Position numbers and translations under genes: made by a program. From an uncultured Clostridia bacterium (lineage in GTDB: Bacteria > Bacillota > Clostridia > Oscillospirales > Ruminococcaceae), in the NCBI GenBank assembly GCA_944387885.1, contig CALXGR010000021.1:1-34581 (forward strand): a stretch of 34,581 bases of DNA, in the 5' to 3' direction. A model generated the notes under the pieces. That model searched no databases. It was not told where the DNA came from and saw nothing but the letters and a program-made list of their open reading frames with translations. Positions 28,872 through 34,581 of this stretch are shown here, piece by piece. Every line of letters starts with the position of its first letter. The first letter of the stretch is position 1.

Positions 28872-30749
28872 TCATTTCAGGCCGAAATTTTCAAACAGAT
28901 TGTTGAAATGGGGATTGTAGTAGGGGTCGTAGTTGTCAATATACCGGTGATACTTGGCGTAGAAGTTGGCCTTCTCCCGGGCGTACCGCCGGGCATTTTC
29001 CCCGGTGGTGTCCAGGCCCCGGCTCTTGCTCTCATAGTGGATGGCCTGGGCATGGGGAGTGAACACATTGAGCAGTCCCTTTTCCCACAGTTTCAGGCAG
29101 TAATCAATATCGTTGTAGGCCACGGCAAACTGTTCCTCATCCAGTCCGCCCATCTCATCATAGAGGGAAGCCTTGGTCATAAGGCAGGCTCCGGTGACCG
29201 CCATATAGTCCTGGGTGGTCACCAGCCGGTACATATCCCCTACTTTGCCCCGGGGATATCCCTTATGGCTGTGTCCGGCACTGCCGTTGATTCCCATAAT
29301 TACCCCGCCGTGCTGGAGGGTCCCGTCCGGGTACCAGAGCTTGGCTCCCACCGCCCCCACATCCGGGCGCTGGCTGTAGCTGAGCAACTCTTTCAGGAAG
29401 TTATCGCTCTCCAGTTCAATGTCGTTGTTGAGCAGGAGAAGCTGTTCTCCCTGAGCAAACTTCCGGCCAAAGTTGTTGACCGCGCTGAAGTTGAAGGGTC
29501 CCTCATACTTCACCACCCGCACCTTGGGGTACCGCTGGGGCAGGGTCTCGTAGTAGGCAAAGGTCTCCGGGTCGGTGGAGTTATTTTCAATGACGATGAT
29601 TTCAAACCGGTCATATCCTGCCTTGGCATGGAAGCTGGACAGGCACCGTTCCAGGTCGTCAATATGGTCTTTGCTGGGGATGAGAGCACTGACCAGGGGC
29701 TGGCCGGTCAGCTCATATTCCACCCGGAATGCTCCGGGCGCCTTTTCCAGAGGGGTGACGGTCCCTGCCAGTCCCACCCGGTCCAGGTGTGCCTGGATGG
29801 CCCGGGCTCCGGCGGCCACAGCGTAGGGCTTGGCCTCCATACCGGCGGCCGTGCTTCCCTGCCCTGCCCGCCAGATATACATGACCTTGGGAATATGGGT
29901 GATTTTTTCCGCCTTCTCGGTGAGACGGAGAAGCAGGTCATGGTCCTGGGCACCGTCAAATTCCTTATACTGGGCGGCTCCTGCCTTTTCCAGCAGTTCC
30001 CGGGTAAACACAGCCAGGTGGGTGATGTAGTTGCACCCCCGCAGGTTATCCGGGGCCCAGTCCGCCTTAAAGTGGTATCCCCCCAGCTCTTTCAAATTGT
30101 CAGAGAGGACAATTTCGTCGGTATAGACCAGGTCGGCCCCTGTCTCTCCGGCCCGTTCCATACATTCATAGAGGGCATTGGGATAAATCAGGTCGTCATG
30201 GTCCAGCAGGGTGACCCAATCGCCGGTTGCCAGGGCAAAGCCGGCGGTGGTGTTGAGGGCGATTCCCCCGTTTTCCACTTTCCGGTAGGTGATGCGGGAG
30301 TCCTTCTCCCCCTGCTCTTTGGCATATCTGCTGAATGTGCTATGGGCCTCATCCGAGGCATCCACCAGCACCAGCTGCCAATGAGGGTAGGTCTGCTTTT
30401 TCACGCTGGCCAGCATCTGGTCAAAGTACTTTTTGGGGGTATTGTAGAGGGGGACCACAATGGACACGGTTCCCTGGTTCAGGGGATTTTCCCTCTGCCG
30501 TTTCAGCTGACGGCGGGTGGGCAGGTCGGCCCGGTGCTGCCAGCTGTCGTGGTGGAAGGCCAGTCCCACCCGAAAGGTCACATCCCGCCAAAGCTGTTCA
30601 GCGCCCTCCTCCCGAAGGGTCCTGACACTCCGGTTCCATAGGTCAGCCAGATGGGCCGGATTGGCCAGCCGGCGGGCCATACCGCCCACGCTGTCCGCCC
30701 GGGCCACATCGGCGGGCAGGGATTGGTTTTTATCCTTGGTGTCTGCCAT
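28872..30749 (-). CDS. Two-domain family 2 glycosyltransferase (paralogue)
   Basis: 625 residues with the same plan as its neighbour: domain 1 VSIVVPLYNTPKKYFDQMLASV, WVTLLDHDDLIYPNA; domain 2 VSALIPSKDHIDDLERCLSSF, ENNSTDP, YEGPFNFSAVNNFGRKFA, LLLLNNDIELESDNFL, then MTKASLYDEMGGLDEEQFAVAYNDIDYCLKLWEKG. Shared strings with the neighbour show duplication, while differing acceptor regions suggest different linkages. The N-terminal ~130 residues are longer and basic. It lies 15 bases after the exporter ATPase gene. Product is inferred to act on the same glycan. Confidence 0.92.
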   Translation of the reverse strand: MADTKDKNQSLPADVARADSVGGMARRLANPAHLADLWNRSVRTLREEGAEQLWRDVTFRVGLAFHHDSWQHRADLPTRRQLKRQRENPLNQGTVSIVVPLYNTPKKYFDQMLASVKKQTYPHWQLVLVDASDEAHSTFSRYAKEQGEKDSRITYRKVENGGIALNTTAGFALATGDWVTLLDHDDLIYPNALYECMERAGETGADLVYTDEIVLSDNLKELGGYHFKADWAPDNLRGCNYITHLAVFTRELLEKAGAAQYKEFDGAQDHDLLLRLTEKAEKITHIPKVMYIWRAGQGSTAAGMEAKPYAVAAGARAIQAHLDRVGLAGTVTPLEKAPGAFRVEYELTGQPLVSALIPSKDHIDDLERCLSSFHAKAGYDRFEIIVIENNSTDPETFAYYETLPQRYPKVRVVKYEGPFNFSAVNNFGRKFAQGEQLLLLNNDIELESDNFLKELLSYSQRPDVGAVGAKLWYPDGTLQHGGVIMGINGSAGHSHKGYPRGKVGDMYRLVTTQDYMAVTGACLMTKASLYDEMGGLDEEQFAVAYNDIDYCLKLWEKGLLNVFTPHAQAIHYESKSRGLDTTGENARRYAREKANFYAKYHRYIDNYDPYYNPHFNNLFENFGLK

Positions 30750-30764
30750 TGGTCTCCCCTTTTC

Positions 30765-31529
30765 TCAGCCGCCCTTTTTGGCGGGCATGGCGTCCTTCTT
30801 TTCAAAATGCCGGTATTCCCGGGTCACATCCAGGGTCTCTCCCTGCCGCCGCAGGTTGCCGTGGTCCAGCCAGGCTACCTTGTTGCACATCCGCTCGATC
30901 TGCTCAATGGAGTGGCTGACCAGGATTACGGTAGTGCCGCCGCTCATCAGCTCAGCCATCCGCTTTTCGCACTTCTGCTGGAAGAGGAAGTCACCTACCG
31001 ACAGAATTTCGTCTGCGATGAGGATGTCCGGCTTGGTGATGGTGGCTACTGCAAAGGCAAGCCGGGCCACCATGCCGCTGGAAAAGTTTTTCAGGGGCAC
31101 ATCCAGGAAGTCCTTCAGCTCGCTGAAATCCACGATCTCGTCAAACCGGGAGGCGATATACTTGGGGGTATATCCCAGTACCGTACCGTTCAGGTAGATG
31201 TTCTCCCGGGCGGTCAGGTCCATGTCAAAACCGGCGCCCAGCTCAATGAGGGGGGCGATGGTTCCCCGGACCGTGACCTTGCCGCTGCTGGGCTTGTACA
31301 CCCCAGCAATGGTTTTCAGCAGGGTGGATTTGCCGCTGCCGTTCAGGCCGATGAGGCCATAAAAGTCCCCCGGCATAATGTCCAGAGAGACATCATTGAG
31401 GGCATAAAATTCGTCAAAGCGGATTCCTCCGTGGAGGAGGGCCACAAAATATTCTTTCAGGCTTTCGTGTTTTTCCTTAGCCAGGTTAAACCGCATGGAC
31501 ACATGATCCACACTGATAATGGGTTCCAT
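30765..31529 (-). CDS. Polysaccharide ABC exporter ATPase (Wzt/TagH-type)
   Basis: 254 residues. Walker A GLNGSGKST at 61-69, signature FSSGMVARLAFAVA, Walker B ILIADEILSVGD, H-loop ILVSHSIEQIERMC. The N-terminal insertion before LNDVSLDIMPGDFYGLIG and ELGAGFDMDLTARENIYLNG are typical of O-antigen/teichoic acid exporters (ABC-2 subtype). There is no long C-terminal carbohydrate-binding domain as in some Wzt proteins, so chain-length or cap recognition must come from elsewhere. It is 11 bases after the permease gene. Confidence 0.94.
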   Translation of the reverse strand: MEPIISVDHVSMRFNLAKEKHESLKEYFVALLHGGIRFDEFYALNDVSLDIMPGDFYGLIGLNGSGKSTLLKTIAGVYKPSSGKVTVRGTIAPLIELGAGFDMDLTARENIYLNGTVLGYTPKYIASRFDEIVDFSELKDFLDVPLKNFSSGMVARLAFAVATITKPDILIADEILSVGDFLFQQKCEKRMAELMSGGTTVILVSHSIEQIERMCNKVAWLDHGNLRRQGETLDVTREYRHFEKKDAMPAKKGG

Positions 31530-31540
31530 CCAGTTCCTCC

Positions 31541-32329
31541 TTACATATACAGCACAAACTTATCCTGGTTTGCCTTGAATACCATGACACCCACCCCCAG
31601 GCTGAGCAGAGAGCAGCCAGCACAGATGACCAGCCGCCAGGGGTCCAGTCCGATCCCCCAGAGCACGCACTCACGGACAGCGGTGATGTAATGGTAGATG
31701 GGGTTGAACTTGATCACCATCTGGACCCAGCCCTCCATCTGGGCAGGGTCGTAGAAGATGGCGCTGCCGTAGACCAGCAGGGTGCAGAACACTTCCCAGA
31801 TGTGCATGATATCCCGTACAAAGACATACATAGCGGAAAGCAGCAGGCCGATCCCCAGGCTGAACGCAAAGAGCAGCAGCATGGGCACCACTGCCAGAGG
31901 GGCCGTCACGGAGATGGGAGTCCAGGTGACCAGCAGCACCAGCACCAGGGCAATCAGGCTGAAAAAGCAGTTGACCAGAGCAAAGCAGACCTTCTCCAGG
32001 GGGAAGATATATTTGGGAATATACACCTTCCGGAGAAGGGGAGCATTTTTCAGAACGCTCTCCATGGCCATGGTGGTGCTTTCCCGGAAGAAGCTGAACA
32101 TAAGCTGGCCGATGATCAAAAATGCAGGGAAGTTTTCTATCCCGGAGCCACGGGCATTGAACAGGCTGCCGAACACTGCCCACATGACCAGGCAGGTGAG
32201 CAGGGGGTTGAGTACGCTCCAGGCCACGCCCAGAACGCTGCGGCGGTATTTCAGTTTGAAATCCCTGGTAATAAGATTCTGGAGCAGATACCGATACTTC
32301 CAGAAGGCTTGGAATGAATTTTTAACCAT
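31541..32329 (-). CDS. Polysaccharide ABC exporter permease (Wzm/TagG-type)
   Basis: 262 residues with six hydrophobic segments. LITRDFKLKYRRSVLGVAWSVLNPLLTCLVMWAVF is the amphipathic entry and first helix of ABC-2 O-antigen permeases; ENFPAFLIIGQLMFSFF, PKYIFPLEKVCFALVNCFF, YVFVRDIMHIWEVFCTLLVYGSAIFY and FNPIYHYITAVRE also fit. Together with the ATPase it moves a lipid-linked glycan across the membrane. Second gene after rfbC. Confidence 0.94.
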   Translation of the reverse strand: MVKNSFQAFWKYRYLLQNLITRDFKLKYRRSVLGVAWSVLNPLLTCLVMWAVFGSLFNARGSGIENFPAFLIIGQLMFSFFRESTTMAMESVLKNAPLLRKVYIPKYIFPLEKVCFALVNCFFSLIALVLVLLVTWTPISVTAPLAVVPMLLLFAFSLGIGLLLSAMYVFVRDIMHIWEVFCTLLVYGSAIFYDPAQMEGWVQMVIKFNPIYHYITAVRECVLWGIGLDPWRLVICAGCSLLSLGVGVMVFKANQDKFVLYM

Positions 32330-32362
32330 GGGTTGTAGTTTCCTTTTTCCGTTGTTTTACCC

Positions 32363-32932
32363 TTACAGATATTTTTTGAAATATTCAAACTCCTGCTGGG
32401 CAAAGGGAGTATGCTTCTCGTCCTTGGCGCTCAGCTTATGGGGGCAGCCGCAGTCCGGCCATTCCACCCCAATGGTGGGGTCATCGTAAGGGATGCCGCC
32501 CTCGGCATTGGGGTTATACACATCAGTGCATTTATAGCAGAATTCCGCCTCATCACTGAGGACCAGGAAACCATGAGCAAAGCCTTCGGGGATATAGAAC
32601 ATCTTCTTGTTTTCCTCGCTGAGGGTCACCCCTACCCATTTCCCATAGGTGGCGCTGCCGGGGCGGCAGTCCACTGCCACATCGTAAACCTCACCCTTGG
32701 TCACCCGGACCAGCTTGCCCTGGGTATTCTCTTTCTGGAAATGGAGGCCCCGCAGCACGCCCCGGCTGGACTTGGACTGGTTATCCTGGACAAACTCCTT
32801 GTCAATACCGGCGGCGGCAAACTCTTCTTTATGATAAGTTTCCATAAAATAACCCCGGGCATCACCAAACACGGTAGGTTCGATAATCATGACGCCGGGG
32901 ATCGCAGTTTCAGCAAAATGAAATTTTCCCAT
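32363..32932 (-). CDS. rfbC: dTDP-4-dehydrorhamnose 3,5-epimerase
   Basis: 189 residues, cupin fold; third step of dTDP-L-rhamnose synthesis. Catalytic base His64 in SRGVLRGLHFQ, Tyr133 in FCYKCTDVYNP and Asp84 region EVYDVAVDCR are in place, with IPEGFAHGF. Normal length. First gene of the unit rfbC-permease-ATPase-two glycosyltransferases; the other three rhamnose genes are 7 kb away. The ribosome site GGGAGAG ends 7 bases before the ATG. Confidence 0.97.
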   Translation of the reverse strand: MGKFHFAETAIPGVMIIEPTVFGDARGYFMETYHKEEFAAAGIDKEFVQDNQSKSSRGVLRGLHFQKENTQGKLVRVTKGEVYDVAVDCRPGSATYGKWVGVTLSEENKKMFYIPEGFAHGFLVLSDEAEFCYKCTDVYNPNAEGGIPYDDPTIGVEWPDCGCPHKLSAKDEKHTPFAQQEFEYFKKYL

Positions 32933-32971
32933 GAGAAATCTCTCCCGTATCTATCAAATATAATTATTCTT

Positions 32972-33000
32972 ATTGTAACTGATTTCCCCTGATATTGCAA
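32972..33000 (-). promoter_or_regulatory. Promoter of the rfbC-led polysaccharide operon
   Basis: On the - strand TTGCAA (32995-33000), 17 bases, TACAAT (32972-32977). Just upstream (33004-33018) is CCCGG-CAT-CCGGG, a short inverted repeat. Confidence 0.75.
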
Positions 33001-33072
33001 TCCTGTCCCGGCATCCGGGAAATTTCTTTTTCAAAAACTGACAATCATTCCGCTCTTTTGTTGTTTCTTCCC

Positions 33073-33101
33073 TTGACGAACAGATTTTTACCTCCTATAA
33101 T
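33073..33101 (+). promoter_or_regulatory. Promoter of the cyclo-ligase gene
   Basis: TTGACG (33073-33078), 17 bases, TATAAT (33096-33101), about 55 bases before the ATG. Confidence 0.85.
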
Positions 33102-33155
33102 AAAGTTGTTTTTGTTTGTGCTTTTTTTATTCAAGAGGATACAAGAAGATAAGAA

Positions 33156-33716
33156 ATGATGGAAAAAAATCAACTGCGTACCCTGGCGCGTGAGAGGCTG
33201 AGCGCGCTTACCCAGGACCAGTACAAGGAAATGGGGCTGTCCATGCTGGAGCAGCTTCGCAGCCTTCCCGAGTATCAGCAGGCCCGGCGGGTTTTCTGCT
33301 TTGTAGGAGCAGAAAACGAACCCGACACCATTCCCATCCTGAAAGCAGTGGTGGCAGACGGAAAGGCTCTCTGTGTTCCCAAAATCGTGGGAAAGGGAGC
33401 CATGATTCCCATGGAAATTCCCGATTTTTCTTCCCTGATGCCGGGACTGTACGGGATTCCTGAACCCCTTACCGGCCGTGCCCGCACCGCCGAAGAGATC
33501 GACCTGACCATCCTTCCCTGTCTGGCCTGTTCCCGGTCGGGTCACCGTCTGGGCCACGGCTGGGGCTGTTATGACCGGTTTATCCAGGAATACCAGGGGC
33601 CCAGTCTCGCCCTTTGTCCCTCCGTTGTTCTCTATGATGAGATTCCTCTGGAGGGCCACGACCAGCCGGTTCACCGGATCCTCACCGGTGAAGAGCTTCT
33701 CTCCCCCGGCTTGTAA
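33156..33716 (+). CDS. 5-formyltetrahydrofolate cyclo-ligase
   Basis: 186 residues. Converts 5-formyl-THF to 5,10-methenyl-THF with ATP, returning the stored folate to one-carbon metabolism. N-terminal basic helix EKNQLRTLARERLSAL, then VFCFVGAENEPDTIPIL and the signature RLGHGWGCYDRFI (a variant of RLGxGGGYYDR, with W and C where G and Y are usual) near residue 134. The N-terminal start is uncertain by one codon (ATG at 33156 or 33159); GAAGATAAGAA is a weak ribosome site. Divergent from the rfbC unit; single gene with its own terminator. Confidence 0.93.
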   Translation: MMEKNQLRTLARERLSALTQDQYKEMGLSMLEQLRSLPEYQQARRVFCFVGAENEPDTIPILKAVVADGKALCVPKIVGKGAMIPMEIPDFSSLMPGLYGIPEPLTGRARTAEEIDLTILPCLACSRSGHRLGHGWGCYDRFIQEYQGPSLALCPSVVLYDEIPLEGHDQPVHRILTGEELLSPGL

Positions 33717-33734
33717 ACCACCTGCCCAACCTGC

Positions 33735-33773
33735 AAGTGCCTTCGGACGAAATGTCCGGGGGCGCTTTTCTTT
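33735..33773 (+). terminator. Terminator of the cyclo-ligase gene
   Basis: AAGTGCC/GGCGCTT outer stem with an inner CGGAC/GTCCG stem (33735-33767), then TTCTTTATC. Confidence 0.8.
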
Positions 33774-33783
33774 ATCTTTAACA

Positions 33784-33823
33784 GCAAAAAGAACCCCTCA
33801 CCCAATCAGGGTGAGGGGTTCTT
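33784..33823 (-). terminator. Terminator of etfA
   Basis: 15-bp perfect stem AAGAACCCCTCACCC (33789-33803) / GGGTGAGGGGTTCTT (33809-33823), 5-base loop; on the - strand TTTTTGCTG follows. It is 12 bases after the etfA stop. Confidence 0.9.
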
Positions 33824-33835
33824 GATACTTGGGAA

Positions 33836-34581
33836 TTACTTGGAGGCGTTGACAGCCTTGATCTCAGCGATCATCTGGGGAACGACCTTGAACAGATCCC
33901 CTACAATGCCGTAGGTAGCCACACCGAAGATGGGGGCAGAATCGTTCTTGTTCACAGCGATGATGGTCTCAGAGTCCTGCATACCAGCGGTGTGCTGGAT
34001 AGCGCCGGAAATGCCCAGAGCAACATAGATCCGGGGATGGACGGTCTTGCCGGTCTGGCCGACCTGGTGGTCAGCGCTCATCCAGCCGGCATCCACAACG
34101 GCACGGGAAGCGCCGACAACGCCGCCCAGAACACCAGCCAGTTCCTCAGCCAGGGCAATGCCCTTCTCAGGATCAGCGCTGATGCCACGGCCCACGGAAA
34201 CGATCACGTCGGCACCGATCAGGTCAACCATCTTCTTGGTGGACTTGACGATCTCCAGGATCTGAACCTTGATATCGTCAGCGGTGAGCGCTACGGGAAC
34301 TTCCTCTACCACGCACTTCTCAGCACCGGCAGCATCGTACTCCTGGGTCTGCATAACGCCGGGACGAACGGTGGACATCTGGGGACGGAACCGGGGGCAG
34401 ATAATGGTAGCCATCAGGTGACCGCCGAAAGCAGGACGGGTCATCTTCAGGTTGGTGGTCTCCTCGAACTTGGTGTTCTCCACGTCGATGGTGGAGCTGT
34501 TCTTCAGGAACTCAATGTACTTGCCGGTATCCACGTCCAGATGGGTGGCATCGGCAGTCAGACCGGTGTGGAGACGGGCAG
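33836..34581 (-). CDS. etfA: Electron transfer flavoprotein subunit alpha (partial, 3' end)
   Basis: The frame is open to the window edge; about 248 C-terminal residues are visible, beginning ARLHTGLTADATHLDVDTG, which is internal, so the start is missing. The FAD-binding domain is complete: VSVGRGISADPEKGIALAEELAGVLGG, SRAVVDAGWMSADHQVGQTGKTVHPRIYVALGISGAIQHTAGM, INAV-like ETIIAVNKNDSAPIF and YGIVGDLFKVVPQMI. With EtfB it carries electrons between acyl-CoA dehydrogenases and other flavoenzymes, in clostridia often in a bifurcating Bcd-Etf complex for butyrate formation. etfB and the dehydrogenase are expected just beyond the window. Confidence 0.95.
   Translation of the reverse strand, partial: ARLHTGLTADATHLDVDTGKYIEFLKNSSTIDVENTKFEETTNLKMTRPAFGGHLMATIICPRFRPQMSTVRPGVMQTQEYDAAGAEKCVVEEVPVALTADDIKVQILEIVKSTKKMVDLIGADVIVSVGRGISADPEKGIALAEELAGVLGGVVGASRAVVDAGWMSADHQVGQTGKTVHPRIYVALGISGAIQHTAGMQDSETIIAVNKNDSAPIFGVATYGIVGDLFKVVPQMIAEIKAVNASK

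Noticed and set aside
27135..30641. Very long + strand open frame (1168 codons) opposite the two glycosyltransferase genes
   Set aside because: Same effect: it crosses two clearly coding genes and their gap, and its product is repetitive Val/Gly/His/Pro sequence without domains.
1..34581. CRISPR array, prophage, integrase or complete insertion sequence
   Set aside because: No regularly spaced repeats, no transposase or integrase-like protein and no paired terminal repeats were seen; the only hint of mobility is the sbcC break.

Overview
The window looks like chromosomal DNA of an anaerobic, endospore-forming clostridium, most likely of the Oscillospiraceae and relatives (Flavonifractor, Lawsonibacter, Oscillibacter type). 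The grounds are a sigma-K gene, rubredoxin and flavodiiron proteins, strong AAGGAGG ribosome sites, fairly GC-rich coding DNA, and the style of the small regulator and membrane genes. The placement is inferred from the proteins; there is no rRNA or tRNA here to confirm it.

Layout. 1-2.5 kb: the end of an unidentified + strand gene runs up to a broken sbcC (first ~67 codons only) that follows intact sbcD; a short RluA-type pseudouridine synthase diverges from sbcD. 2.5-5.6 kb: a redox block of rubredoxin (52 aa), a nine-cysteine zinc-ribbon-like protein, a flavodiiron protein, a thioredoxin-reductase-like flavoprotein without recognisable NADPH motifs, and a small secreted cysteine protein. 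5.6-7.4 kb: an Lsa/CplR-like ABC-F ribosome protection gene behind a leader with promoter, tiny upstream ORF and terminator. 7.4-9.7 kb: an XRE/DUF3169 pair with three matching operators, and a divergent XRE-membrane protein. 9.8-13.6 kb: the fructose operon fruR-fruK-fruA. 13.7-17.0 kb: DUF3592 protein, lipoprotein, unknown membrane protein and two convergent XRE regulators. 17.3-18.7 kb: pro-sigma-K and a cytidylate-kinase-like protein. 18.7-21.2 kb: a polar amino acid ABC transporter with an attenuator-like leader. 21.2-22.1 kb: an unknown single-pass membrane protein. 22.3-33.0 kb: surface polysaccharide genes: all four dTDP-L-rhamnose genes (rfbA, rfbD and rfbB in one unit; rfbC heading another), a Wzm/Wzt-type exporter, two paralogous tandem-GT2 glycosyltransferases and one single-domain GT2, interrupted by a + strand DUF554 gene. 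33.1-34.6 kb: 5-formyltetrahydrofolate cyclo-ligase and the 3' part of etfA, cut by the window edge.

How they fit together: the 2.5-5.6 kb genes plausibly form an O2/NO detoxification and thiol-repair unit. The 22-33 kb genes would make, assemble and export a rhamnose-containing glycan. The fructose operon is self-contained and probably autoregulated by FruR. Almost every transcription unit ends in a clear intrinsic terminator, several shared by convergent genes, so unit boundaries are well defined. No CRISPR array, rRNA, tRNA, complete insertion sequence or integrase was seen. I did not find one large unknown multi-gene defence or biosynthetic system; the best leads are the ABC-F leader, the NADPH-motif-less reductase in its redox block, the truncated sbcC junction, the three-operator XRE/DUF3169 promoter and the amino acid transporter leader.
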